Below, piece after piece: positions 50,974-59,366 of a stretch of DNA of 64,000 nucleotides; the first letter of the stretch is position 1; every line of letters begins with the position of its first letter. The notes beneath the pieces were generated by a model. That model searched no databases. It was not told the DNA's origin and was given only the letters and a program-made list of their open reading frames with translations. Source of the DNA: Paraflavitalea soli (GTDB lineage: Bacteria; Bacteroidota; Bacteroidia; Chitinophagales; Chitinophagaceae); assembly GCF_003555545.1 (NCBI RefSeq), contig NZ_CP032157.1, positions 4,964,546-5,028,545 on the forward strand, given 5' to 3'. A program made the position numbers and the translations under genes.

Positions 50974-53109
50974 CTAAGCCCTCAAAGCAGCAACGAGGTA
51001 ATTTATTTTTGCATGTAGTTCGACCGGGCGGAATGGCTTGTGAATGAAATCGGTAAAGCCCTTTTGGAGCAGGTCTTCCTGCATATTATCGTATACGGCG
51101 GCGGTAAATGCCACCACGGGGATATTGTTGTTGAGTTTGCGGATCTCCCGCAGTGCAGTAGCGCCATCCATTTCGGGCATTTCGAGGTCAATGAGAAGGA
51201 GGTCAAATTCCTGTTTCCGGAATTTGTCTACAGCTTCCCTGCCGTTGGCAGCTTCGCTTACCTCGATGCCCCATTTGGCGAGGAAGCGCCTGGCGATGGC
51301 CAGGTTGACAGGATTGTCCTCTGCAATGAGAACCCTAACGCCTGGCAACTGGGTAAGTTGGCTGATGTTTTCCTCATGGATATAGCGGGGCCTGCTTTCG
51401 TTGATCTTCAATTCGACAGTAAAATGAAAGGCGCTGCCTTTACCTTCTTCGCTTTCGAGCAGGAGATCGCTGTTGAACTTGTTGACGATCTTTTTGGTAA
51501 TGGCGAGGCCCAACCCGGTCCCGCCATATTTGCGGGTGGTGTTTACATCGGCCTGGGTAAAAGTCTCAAAGATCTCACGGTGTTTATTCCTGGGGATACC
51601 AATACCGGTATCCATCACAATGAATTGGATGGTGGCTTTGGTACTGGATGCAAACAACTTGCGCACGGCGAGGGTGATCTTACCGGCATGGGTAAATTTG
51701 ATGGCATTGGACAAGAGGTTGCTCAGTACCTGGTTGAGGCGTGTTTCGTCGGTAATGAACTCGGCATTGAGCCTGTCATCAATATCTGTTTTGAATTCGA
51801 GTCCCCTGGCTTTCACCTGTGAAGCAAACTGGGTAGACACCTGTTGTATAAATTCTTTGATGTTGACGGGTGCTTCTGCCAACTCCAGCTTACCTGCTTC
51901 TATTTTATTATAGTCGAGGATATCATTGATGAGCATCATCATATGCTCGGATGAGAATTTCAGGATATCGAGGTGGGCTTTTTGGGAAGGCAGGTGCTCT
52001 TCCTGCACCAGGAGATTGGAAGCGCCAATGATCCCGTTTAAAGGAGTACGCAACTCATGGCTCATATTGGACAGAAACCTCGATTTGGCCTTGGCTGCCA
52101 CTTCTGCTTTTTCCTTGGCCTTCATCAATTCAAATTCGGTCATCTTCACATGCGACACATCGAGGATACTGATCTTGGTATAGCGAATGTCCTTGTAAGA
52201 AAAAGGCGCCAGGCTAACATAACCGTGAAAAGTACGGCCCTTTTGGGTGGTGAAAGCAAGCTCTCCCTGCCAGCTTTGGGTACCATCGGATACGGTCCTT
52301 TCTATGGAGTTGAAACGACGCACATGGTCTTCATCAAACCAGTTCTCTACATGGGAACCTTCTATCTCGCGTTTTTCCTGTACATCAAAGAGTTCAAGCG
52401 CGCGGTGGTTGCAACTGGCAATAATGCCTGACTGGCTGAATATAATGAATACGCCATCGAGTGAGGTATTGAAAATAGTGTCTCCGAATTTCTTCTCCTG
52501 CATGATCGCTACTTCATTATCCTTGTTGACACGCAGGATGGAATAAGAGAAAATGATGGTCATGCACAGGGATATAACAAGGTTACTGCTGTACAAACGG
52601 GTGTACAAGGCATCATTGATGACCTGTACGGTGTTGGTATAAGGAGATAGTTTAAGACAGATGAGCGAGGCTATAACGGTAATGGTATATACAATGAACA
52701 ACTCCCTGGAGTTGCGCCGTATACTCACCACAAAAGTGAGCACGAGGAAGTAAGGAAAGTAAAAAAGATATTCACCTGCTTTGAGTCCTTCGATGTAACT
52801 AATGACAATGAGGTAAAGGTTGAGGTTTACGACTGCTATAATACGACCTGTCTCTAGTTTTCGCCGGGACCCAAAATAAAAGGCGAGGAGGAAAAAGTAG
52901 GCTGATGTAATATTGATCAGGGCACTGATATATAATTTGTGGTAAAAGTAAGAGACAACGGAAAAGAAGTTAACGAGTAATGCCAGGAGGATAAACTGGT
53001 TGAAGCCGATGATCTTTTTACGCTGGTCTTTGGTGATCCCCTCCTGCAGGCCTGAAAACACAATATCCCGGTAAATTGACCACCCCAGATATAATAATTT
53101 CTGCTTCAT
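50974..53109 (-). CDS. Hybrid sensor histidine kinase with C-terminal receiver
   Basis: 711 residues: about six membrane helices (residues 38-190), a PAS domain about 205-320 (TIFNTSLDGVFIIFSQSGII), HisKA with His351 (FLSNMSHELRTPLNG), HATPase_c (DTGIGIPRNKHREIFETF; YGGTGLGLAITKKI) and a receiver with Asp near 641 (LLLIDLEMPEMDG). The domain order is that of ArcB/BarA-like hybrid kinases, which need an HPt protein. A separate HPt gene and a LytTR response regulator start 80 bp away in the opposite direction, so the three probably form one phosphorelay. Confidence 0.94.
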   Translation of the reverse strand: MKQKLLYLGWSIYRDIVFSGLQEGITKDQRKKIIGFNQFILLALLVNFFSVVSYFYHKLYISALINITSAYFFLLAFYFGSRRKLETGRIIAVVNLNLYLIVISYIEGLKAGEYLFYFPYFLVLTFVVSIRRNSRELFIVYTITVIASLICLKLSPYTNTVQVINDALYTRLYSSNLVISLCMTIIFSYSILRVNKDNEVAIMQEKKFGDTIFNTSLDGVFIIFSQSGIIASCNHRALELFDVQEKREIEGSHVENWFDEDHVRRFNSIERTVSDGTQSWQGELAFTTQKGRTFHGYVSLAPFSYKDIRYTKISILDVSHVKMTEFELMKAKEKAEVAAKAKSRFLSNMSHELRTPLNGIIGASNLLVQEEHLPSQKAHLDILKFSSEHMMMLINDILDYNKIEAGKLELAEAPVNIKEFIQQVSTQFASQVKARGLEFKTDIDDRLNAEFITDETRLNQVLSNLLSNAIKFTHAGKITLAVRKLFASSTKATIQFIVMDTGIGIPRNKHREIFETFTQADVNTTRKYGGTGLGLAITKKIVNKFNSDLLLESEEGKGSAFHFTVELKINESRPRYIHEENISQLTQLPGVRVLIAEDNPVNLAIARRFLAKWGIEVSEAANGREAVDKFRKQEFDLLLIDLEMPEMDGATALREIRKLNNNIPVVAFTAAVYDNMQEDLLQKGFTDFIHKPFRPVELHAKINYLVAALRA

Positions 53110-53189
53110 AGAGTTATTGGATTAGGCATTTGTAACAAAACGGGTTTCCGGACTTGTTATGTAACGAAAAAATCGAAAATCTATTTCCT

Positions 53190-53594
53190 ATGAACCAGCC
53201 CACCCTATCTAAGCAATTCATTTTCAATGAAAAAATAAACAGTGATTACCTGTTCAGCCTGTATGCAGATGACTATTCTTATATAGAAGAAGTGTTTTCG
53301 GTGACGCTGCAGCATTTTGACCAGGATTTTGAATCCATCCAGGTGGCTTATGCAGGGGGTGATATTACTGATCTGAAGAAGGGGGTGCATAAGATGAAGC
53401 CGGCCTTTGGTTTTGTGGGGCTTACTGATATTCAGCAGATCTGTGGCGCATTTGAAGACGCCTGCCAGGAAGCGACGGAAAAAGATGAACTAAAAGCAGG
53501 ATATAAAAACCTGATCGCCTCTTTAGAAGAAGGGAAGCTGGTTTTAGAAGCAGAGTATCGCAAGTTGAAAGATTTTAATGCCAATCCGCTATGA
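53190..53594 (+). CDS. Histidine phosphotransfer (HPt) protein
   Basis: 134 residues, all helical. The phosphorylatable His67 lies in LKKGVHKMKPAFGFVGL, the HPt motif HxxKxxxxxxG. The start was set at ATG 53190 (MNQPTLSKQF) rather than a TTG 12 codons upstream. It overlaps the LytTR regulator start by 4 bp (ATGA), so the two are co-translated. It is the missing link between the divergent hybrid kinase (receiver domain) and the LytTR regulator. Confidence 0.88.
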   Translation: MNQPTLSKQFIFNEKINSDYLFSLYADDYSYIEEVFSVTLQHFDQDFESIQVAYAGGDITDLKKGVHKMKPAFGFVGLTDIQQICGAFEDACQEATEKDELKAGYKNLIASLEEGKLVLEAEYRKLKDFNANPL

Positions 53595-54283
53595 ACTTAA
53601 AGTGTGTAATAGTTGAAGACCTGCAGGTAGCTGCCGACTACCTGGCTAAATGCTGCGAGAAAAGTGGACAAATAGATGTACAGGCGCATTTCCCCAATGT
53701 ACAGGAAGCGCTGGTATACCTTAACCAACATGCAGTAGATCTTTTATTCCTCGATGTAGAAATGCCCGGCGCCACGGGTTTTGAGCTATTGGATCAACTG
53801 GCCTATTTCCCCAAAGTAGTGCTTACCACTTCAAAATCGGAATATGCGTATGACGCATTTGAATACAATGTAACGGACTTCCTGAAAAAGCCCTTTACGT
53901 ACCAGCGTTTCCTGGAATCTTTACAAAAGCTTACCACTGCCACACCAGAGAATAATATTACCAGTACAGCCACAGACCATATATTCATTAAAAGTGACGG
54001 GAAACTGGTACGGCTCAATAATGATGATATCCTGTACATTGAGAGTATGGGAGATTATGTGAAGTTTGTAACAGGTGATAAAAAGTATGTAACGCACAAT
54101 ACGATCAAGAACCTGGAAGAGAAAGTGAACAGGAGCTGTTTTATTAAAGTGCACCGCTCTTACATCATCAACATCACGAAGATTGACGATATCCGCGAAA
54201 ATGACCTTTATATTAAGGGTAATGAGATCCCCATCAGTAAAGCCCACCGCAGCGAGGTGATGAAGCGGTTGAATATTATTTAG
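53591..54283 (+). CDS. LytTR-type response regulator
   Basis: 230 residues: receiver with Asp55 (LLFLDVEMPGATG), switch residues in VLTTSKSEYAYDAFEYNVTD and FLKKPFTYQRFL, and a LytTR DNA-binding domain about 130-230 (VRLNNDDILYIESMGDYVKF; FIKVHRSYIINITKI; IPISKAHRSEVMKRLNII). Co-translated with the HPt gene. The LytTR half is closely similar to the stand-alone LytTR protein at 16557, so both might read related operators. Confidence 0.95.
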   Translation: MNLKCVIVEDLQVAADYLAKCCEKSGQIDVQAHFPNVQEALVYLNQHAVDLLFLDVEMPGATGFELLDQLAYFPKVVLTTSKSEYAYDAFEYNVTDFLKKPFTYQRFLESLQKLTTATPENNITSTATDHIFIKSDGKLVRLNNDDILYIESMGDYVKFVTGDKKYVTHNTIKNLEEKVNRSCFIKVHRSYIINITKIDDIRENDLYIKGNEIPISKAHRSEVMKRLNII

Positions 54284-54313
54284 GGGTTAGGTGTTAGCTT
54301 TTAGGTATTAGCA
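54279..54313. repeat. 7-bp-period tandem array (GTTAGGT units)
   Basis: Five units: TTTAGGG (including the stop codon of the LytTR gene), GTTAGGT, GTTAGCT, TTTAGGT, ATTAGCA. It is followed by a GTCCCGC/GCGGGAC hairpin (54322-54338) and the dispersed element at 54345. Confidence 0.65.
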
Positions 54314-54344
54314 AAATACACGTCCCGCGGAGCGGGACAAGGTG

Positions 54345-54394
54345 TGCTTCGATAACAGATTTCTCACTCCGCTGCGCTCCGTTCGAAATGACAA
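54345..54394. repeat. Dispersed intergenic element, copy 2
   Basis: TGCTTCGATAACAGATTTCT at the start and CGTTCGAAATGACAA at the end; partner of the copy at 22172. Both lie just after a heptamer array. Confidence 0.75.
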
Positions 54395-54599
54395 CCTTGG
54401 AGTAATATACTCCGTTCGAAAGGGCAATCAATTAGCAATCAGCTCCTTAGTCTATTTTGACCATTTCGGGTCGTGTTGCCCCGGTTCTACTTATCGAAGA
54501 ATTGGGTCATTTCGCCGGTTATAAGGGTCCAAAACACTAAAAAACTTCCCCCCCTGCCATTCCTTTTACACCTTTGTATCAGCAAGAACGGAACACTAA

Positions 54600-54790
54600 A
54601 TCACCAGCCAAAAGCAACTGTTTATAGTAAAAGATATTAATTGCGACGGTTATCTCTATACTCTTAGTTACGCAAATGAAGTCCGTACAGTATGAAAACT
54701 AATGGGTAAAATGCTCCAGCCTTTACCCATCTACCCAGGATTTCATTGGAAGCAGCCGAACCACCTGGTTCGGTTGCTTCTTTTTATAGG
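54600..54790 (+). ncRNA. Candidate small RNA A
   Basis: A gene-free stretch that ends in two ordered hairpins: ATGGGTAAA/TTTACCCAT (54702-54730) and a strong terminator (54752-54786). There is no credible open frame beyond an 8-codon one at 54676. The 5' end is not defined; a partial -7-like CACCTTTG lies at 54569. I do not recognise an Rfam family. Confidence 0.4.
54752..54786 (+). terminator. Rho-independent terminator of candidate small RNA A
   Basis: GCAGCCGAACC, ACCT loop, GGTTCGGTTGC (one G-U), then TTCTTTTT. No protein gene ends nearby on the plus strand (the LytTR gene ends 470 bp earlier). Confidence 0.88.
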
Positions 54791-54880
54791 CTGTCCAACC
54801 AAGTCTTACTTCCAAAAAACGACGTTACACCACTCTTTAGCGAAAAAAATAGGTTAAAGTAAAAAGAATCTGCATCTTTG

Positions 54881-55145
54881 TTTTGTTGAAAGCTCCCGGA
54901 GACCTGCCCCGGGACTGCATCTCAGGCCGGCCACACGGGGTCGCCACCCGATCCAACCATCCCTGGAAAGACTTGATGAATAGCATGTAATCTCCTCGAA
55001 GGAAAACCTCTGCCAATGTCTATGATGGCCAACACATTCAATATTCGATGAACCCTTATAAGGCTTAACAGGTTAAGTAAGAACGTTTGACGACCCACAG
55101 TAAAGAATTTTAAAGCTGCTCCGTGAAGCAGCTTTTTCTTTTGTG
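54881..55145 (+). ncRNA. Candidate structured RNA B (about 260 nt)
   Basis: After a -7-like CATCTTTG (54873-54880) comes a GC-rich segment with several local stems (TCCCGG/CCGGGA near 54893; CGGG/CCCG near 54938; CTTAA/TTAAG near 55065) and a perfect terminator at 55112. It stands out from the AT-rich flanks and has no credible gene on either strand. It lacks the hallmark sequences of SRP RNA, tmRNA and RNase P RNA. Confidence 0.4.
55112..55145 (+). terminator. Rho-independent terminator of candidate RNA B
   Basis: AAAGCTGCT, CCGTGA loop, AGCAGCTTT, then TTCTTTTG on the plus strand. The only protein genes nearby are on the minus strand. Confidence 0.85.
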
Positions 55146-55270
55146 TGAACCGGACCTGGATTAAGAGGAAGGGATGCTTTTTTTTAGACAAAAGGTGAGC
55201 CGCCTTGGGAAGGCGACCCACCTTTGATAAGTTCACGGCAGTAACAGGCTTCGGCAGGCTCCTTTAGATT

Positions 55271-55333
55271 GGACAAGTATGGCTTCGACAAACTCAGCCT
55301 GACAAGTGAATTTCGACAGGCTCAGCTGACAAC
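55271..55333. repeat. CTTCGACAGGCTCAGCCTGACA element, two tandem copies
   Basis: GGCTTCGACAAACTCAGCCT-GACAA is followed by TTTCGACAGGCTCAGCTGAC. Same family as 40741 and 35813. Confidence 0.7.
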
Positions 55334-55354
55334 CGATAAGGTTAACCGGACAGA

Positions 55355-56758
55355 CTAACCCAACCCGATCTCACTATGGCGTTCGGGAATCTCTACATCC
55401 AGAAATCCTTTTCTAATTAATCTTTGTTTGAATGCCTGCTGTACTTCATATTCTCCGTGTACGAGGAATAATTTCCTGACGAGCTTAGGATCCTGGCCGG
55501 CGAGGAACTGGCTCAGGTCTTCATAATCGCCATGGGCACTCATGCTGCGGATAGCGCCTATTTCGGCATTCACTTCATGACGTACGCCAAAGATACCTAC
55601 CTCTTTTGCCCCTGACATAAGTCTGCCGCCAAGGGACATAGGCTCACAATAACCAGTCAGCAAAATGGTATTGCGGCTATTCTCAATATTGTTGCTGATG
55701 TGGTGCTTGACCCTGCCTGCTTCGGCCATACCGCTGGCGGAGATGATGACGCAAGGATCATTGCGGAAGTTGAGCAGCTTGGATTGTTCCACTGTTTTTA
55801 CATACTTCAGGCCGGTGAAAGCAAAAGGATCACTATCTGTGCGCAATACCTGTTGAATATGCTTATTGAAGTATTGAGGGAATTTCTTTAACAACTCGGT
55901 GACCTCAATACTGAGTGGGCTATCTACAAAATAATCCAGCTTAGGCAAACGACGCTCCAGCTCCAACTGGTTTAATGCATACAGGAGTTCCTGGGTCCTT
56001 CCCACGCTAAAGGCAGGCATGATGAGCTTGCCTTTCTTTTGCAGGCAGGTTTTCTCGATCCATTGCAATAGCTGATCGGGGGTAGTAGTTTGTTCATCAT
56101 GAAGGCTATTGCCATAGGTGGATTCGAGCAGGATATAATCTGCCTGTGAAAAATTGGCGGGAGATTTCAATATCACATCGCGGTAGCGGCCTACATCGCC
56201 ACTGAAAGTAAGGCGGGTGGTTTTCCCGTTTTCCTTAATGCGGAGGTGCACGGCAGCACTGCCAATGATATGGCCCGCATCGGTATACATCACCTCCACA
56301 TTTTCATCAATGGTATACCAATCGCCATAATCCACAGTCACAAAAAGGTCCATTGCAGCCCAGGCATGTTCTTTGGTATAGAGTGGTTCTATATAGGGCT
56401 GTCCTTCGGCGGCTCTTTTCTTATTGGCATATTTAACATCGTTTTCCTGTATGCCTGCAGAATCTTCGAGCAGGAGGGCTGACAAATCTTTGGTAGCGGG
56501 TGTGGAGAATATTTTTCCATTAAAGCCATCCTTGACCAGTTTGGGGATCAACCCGCTATGGTCTATGTGGGCATGGGATAAAATGAGGTGGGTAACTTCC
56601 CTGGGATCAAAACCCCAGGTACTGTTGAGGGCATCGGTTTCGTGGCCCATACCCTGGAACATACCACAATCGAGGAGGTATTTTTTTCCATTATTTAAAG
56701 ACAACAGGTGTTTGGAACCGGTAACGGTACGGGCAGCGCCATGGAATGCAATCTTCAT
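55355..56758 (-). CDS. Metallo-beta-lactamase/beta-CASP ribonuclease
   Basis: 467 residues. The zinc site SHAHIDHSGL (His62, His64, Asp66, His67) and the later metal and beta-CASP motifs (TDAGHIIGSAAV; ILLESTYGNSLHD; VIISASGMAEAGR; TGYCEPMSLGGRLM; VHGEYEVQQAF) are all present in the CPSF73/RNase J-like order. It is predicted to cut or trim RNA in the cytosol. It overlaps the DUF4442 gene by 4 bp and is last in a three-gene operon. Confidence 0.93.
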   Translation of the reverse strand: MKIAFHGAARTVTGSKHLLSLNNGKKYLLDCGMFQGMGHETDALNSTWGFDPREVTHLILSHAHIDHSGLIPKLVKDGFNGKIFSTPATKDLSALLLEDSAGIQENDVKYANKKRAAEGQPYIEPLYTKEHAWAAMDLFVTVDYGDWYTIDENVEVMYTDAGHIIGSAAVHLRIKENGKTTRLTFSGDVGRYRDVILKSPANFSQADYILLESTYGNSLHDEQTTTPDQLLQWIEKTCLQKKGKLIMPAFSVGRTQELLYALNQLELERRLPKLDYFVDSPLSIEVTELLKKFPQYFNKHIQQVLRTDSDPFAFTGLKYVKTVEQSKLLNFRNDPCVIISASGMAEAGRVKHHISNNIENSRNTILLTGYCEPMSLGGRLMSGAKEVGIFGVRHEVNAEIGAIRSMSAHGDYEDLSQFLAGQDPKLVRKLFLVHGEYEVQQAFKQRLIRKGFLDVEIPERHSEIGLG

Positions 56759-57240
56759 TTTTTAGTTTTAAAGGACCATGTAAATAAAAGTTCAGCTACG
56801 GATTCTCCCTGGTCATTAACGCCGGATGAACGGGTAACGAGGGATTGAGCTTCGCCGGTGGCGATGGCTCTTTCAACGGTTGCTTTTAATGCCATTCCAT
56901 CAGCACAGGTAAAGGTAGTAATGCCAGTAGCTTTTTTGAAGTAGCTGGCTTCCATCTTAACGATGAGCATAGAAACAGCGGGTGTGCGTTTATACACCTG
57001 TATCATTGCCAGGGCGCCGGTAGACAGTTCGGCAGCCATGGCCAGGCAGGCAAAGTAGGTGGAACGAAAAGGATTCTGTGAAAACCATTTATACGGTACT
57101 GTTACCGCACACTTCGCTTCGCTCACTTCCCTGATGCGTACGCCTGAAAAAAAGGCTGCAGGCAGCTTAGCCAATAAGAACATCCTGCTTTTCACAGGAT
57201 GCTTCATGAGTTGTATAAACGTTTGGGCGGTAGACGGCAT
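56755..57240 (-). CDS. DUF4442 hotdog-fold protein (thioesterase-like)
   Basis: 161 residues of the DUF4442 family, a hotdog fold related to acyl-CoA thioesterases: VRIREVSEAKCAVTVPYKWF and NPFRSTYFACLAMAAELSTG are the conserved strand and helix. No signal peptide. It starts 1 bp after the stop of the papain-like peptidase gene and ends in an ATGA overlap with the MBL ribonuclease gene. The activity has not been established for the family. Confidence 0.85.
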   Translation of the reverse strand: MPSTAQTFIQLMKHPVKSRMFLLAKLPAAFFSGVRIREVSEAKCAVTVPYKWFSQNPFRSTYFACLAMAAELSTGALAMIQVYKRTPAVSMLIVKMEASYFKKATGITTFTCADGMALKATVERAIATGEAQSLVTRSSGVNDQGESVAELLFTWSFKTKK

Positions 57241-57241
57241 A

Positions 57242-58846
57242 TCACTTGGTTATTTCAACAATGGTAGCGACTACTTTGTTCTCATCGCCGCCTGCATTGA
57301 AGTGCATGGTACCTTTGTCGGTGTTGTCGAAACGTACATTCCGGACGATGCGGCCGGACAAAGCGGTATTTAACCGGGTGGCATAATCTGATTGTGGATT
57401 GCGGCTGATCTGTTCGTTGAGCGCATACCAATCGAGGGGTTCTTTGCTCACCACCACGGCCATGATATCACGTTTGCCAATGCTATCGGGTGTCATGCTT
57501 TTATCTTTTGGAAAAAGCCGATAGCCGGTGATGCCACAGAAAGGTGCGTATTTTGTTTTCTTCGGATCGTCTTTGCTTGGATAGGGAAATAAGGTGTAGC
57601 TGGTGCCATCGGTTTCTTTGCCGAATACATAAATATAGCACTCGGTGCTGTTTTTTACTTCTATCTTAAAACGGCTGCCTGGCTGTAAGGGAGCAGTGGT
57701 TTCAAAAACATTATTACCAGTGAGCCTGAGGGGAACATACCCTTTGGGCACCATCTTCCCATTTTCTTCTGCTACAGGCACCAGCCCGATCTCACATTCA
57801 AAAGGCTGGTTGGCGGCAGCGCCCATTTTAGCCATGGGCTCCAATCCATATGCTTCGCGTACAAAAGTTCTGAAGTCGCCGTAACGTACCCAGGCGAATC
57901 CGTTGTTGCCCCATTCGGGACCCCAGCTGTTCATCAGGAGAAAGGCGCCACCATATTTACGGTCATCGTATCCTACCACGCACATGGCGTGGCCACCAAA
58001 GCCCATCATGGATTGGTCACCTTGTTCGGGCTCCCAAAGGTCCCTGCCCTGCATGGGTTGCATAAAGCTGGGCCCTACCATCATACCGATCACCACAGGG
58101 GCTCCCTGGGAAAGATTTTCCCGGATAGCCCGTATATCAATAACATCTGTACGATCGCCCTGGGAAAGGCGGTTAAAGCCGCGCATTTTATACTGGGCTG
58201 CTTCCTGGATCAACTGCTGGCTGGGTGGCCGGGTGCAATCCTGGTCGGAATAAGGAAATTTATCGTACGCTACAGCACCTTGTTTGGTCATGTATTCCAT
58301 GGCCCTGATGATATAGGAACCCTGACAGCCCTGGAGACCGATCTGATTGTAAAGGAAAGCAGGGCTAAAGCGCAGGTTGTCGCCCGGTTCGTTGGTACGG
58401 GCTGCTTCCAGTACGGTACGGGCGCCATAGGCACTGCTCCAGGCTACGCAACTACCCTGCTGACCCTGGTTACCTACAGCGGGCGCAAACTTTTGCAGGT
58501 TGGCGCTTTCCGGAAGGGGATTTTTGTTATCGTCTTCTGCGAGGGGTTCATAGATACTTGCCTTTTCAAACTGGCGGGGATCCAGGAATCCACCGGTAGC
58601 CAATTGTGCCACCTGGCTCAGGTTGCAGCCACCGCCGCCTCTTCCCAGGAGGAAGTAAGCGCCTACACCGATGACGAGTAAAAACAAAATACCCTTGCCT
58701 TTGAAAAGGCCCAGGAGCAGGGGTAAGAGCCCCAACAGGCCACCCCCTCCTCCCCCACCGGGGAAATTGGAACGGCCGCCACCGCCGCCGCTGTCATTAC
58801 TACTATCTTGTTGATCCTGTGGATCATCGGTCATACGTATAGGCAT
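57242..58846 (-). CDS. Membrane-anchored papain-like (C1) cysteine peptidase with glycine-rich N-terminus and DUF4384-like C-terminus
   Basis: 534 residues. Residues 18-36 are almost pure Gly, followed by a membrane segment (about 38-68, ILFLLVIGVGAYFLLG). The C1 domain (about 115-340) has the oxyanion Gln and nucleophile Cys133 (NQGQQGSCVAWSSAYG), the catalytic His (GFGGHAMCVVGYD) and Asn (LLMNSWGPEWGNNG). The last 190 residues (FKIEVKNSTECYIYVFG; YTLFPYPSKDD) look like DUF4384, often joined to stress- or signalling-linked proteases. First gene of an operon with DUF4442 and the MBL ribonuclease. The N-terminus faces the cytoplasm if the helix is an anchor. Confidence 0.88.
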   Translation of the reverse strand: MPIRMTDDPQDQQDSSNDSGGGGGRSNFPGGGGGGGLLGLLPLLLGLFKGKGILFLLVIGVGAYFLLGRGGGGCNLSQVAQLATGGFLDPRQFEKASIYEPLAEDDNKNPLPESANLQKFAPAVGNQGQQGSCVAWSSAYGARTVLEAARTNEPGDNLRFSPAFLYNQIGLQGCQGSYIIRAMEYMTKQGAVAYDKFPYSDQDCTRPPSQQLIQEAAQYKMRGFNRLSQGDRTDVIDIRAIRENLSQGAPVVIGMMVGPSFMQPMQGRDLWEPEQGDQSMMGFGGHAMCVVGYDDRKYGGAFLLMNSWGPEWGNNGFAWVRYGDFRTFVREAYGLEPMAKMGAAANQPFECEIGLVPVAEENGKMVPKGYVPLRLTGNNVFETTAPLQPGSRFKIEVKNSTECYIYVFGKETDGTSYTLFPYPSKDDPKKTKYAPFCGITGYRLFPKDKSMTPDSIGKRDIMAVVVSKEPLDWYALNEQISRNPQSDYATRLNTALSGRIVRNVRFDNTDKGTMHFNAGGDENKVVATIVEITK

Positions 58847-59012
58847 ATGTAGTAAATTTTGGTTCTATATTAAAAGTAACAAGAAAATCGCGGATGGAGC
58901 GGATGGATAATACAGATTTCACGGACAGGTATCGCGCAAAGGAAGTGGAATGCACGAGTGGAAGTGTGGGCGGCGTGGATTGAGGCTGTGATGCGTTTGC
59001 TTTGATTGGGTT

Positions 59013-59052
59013 TATATAAAAAAAAGAACCACACGATTAAGGTGCAGTTCTT
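59013..59052 (-). terminator. Terminator-like hairpin facing the minus strand
   Basis: On the minus strand AAGAACTGCACC pairs with GTGTGGTTCTT and is followed by TTTTTTTATA. No minus-strand gene is seen to its right before 59367, so the client transcript is unknown. Confidence 0.5.
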
Positions 59053-59174
59053 CTGAAAACCCAGCAGTAAAGATCATTATTCCAGAAAAGCTTTATAGGG
59101 GTATGTACGAAAAAGAACGGTTGCCGGATTTCCGGTGGGGCTATGGTTTTTGAAAGAATGATGCAAAGGAGTGA

Positions 59175-59198
59175 AGGCAACAAGGCATTGAGGCAACG
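59175..59198. repeat. 8-bp-period tandem array (AGGCA), short copy
   Basis: AGGCA at 59175, 59183 and 59191; same words (AACAAGGCA, GAGGCAACG) as the array at 40584. Confidence 0.65.
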
Positions 59199-59366
59199 AA
59201 CAATGGAGGAAGAAAACCAACCGGTTTTTAGATAAAGAGAGGTGCGTCTCAGGCATGTATTGACTGCTGTTGGGACGTATTTTTTACCACATCGTGGTAT
59301 TTTACGCGTACTTCAAAGGAGGTAACTTGCCGCTTCATCGTCACCATATAACCTAAAAAAAGTACC

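Larger units (their letters stand above)
58847..59366. other. 520-bp intergenic stretch
   Basis: It holds a minus-strand terminator-like hairpin (59013), a short 8-bp-period repeat (59175) and the promoters of the flanking divergent genes. No credible coding sequence was seen. Confidence 0.6.

Noticed and set aside
54881-55145. SRP RNA, tmRNA or RNase P RNA
   Set aside because: The diagnostic loops and core sequences of these RNAs were not found on either strand.
54922-55236. 104-codon minus-strand frame over candidate RNA B
   Set aside because: No family, unusual composition, and it lies under a plus-strand terminator; taken as chance.
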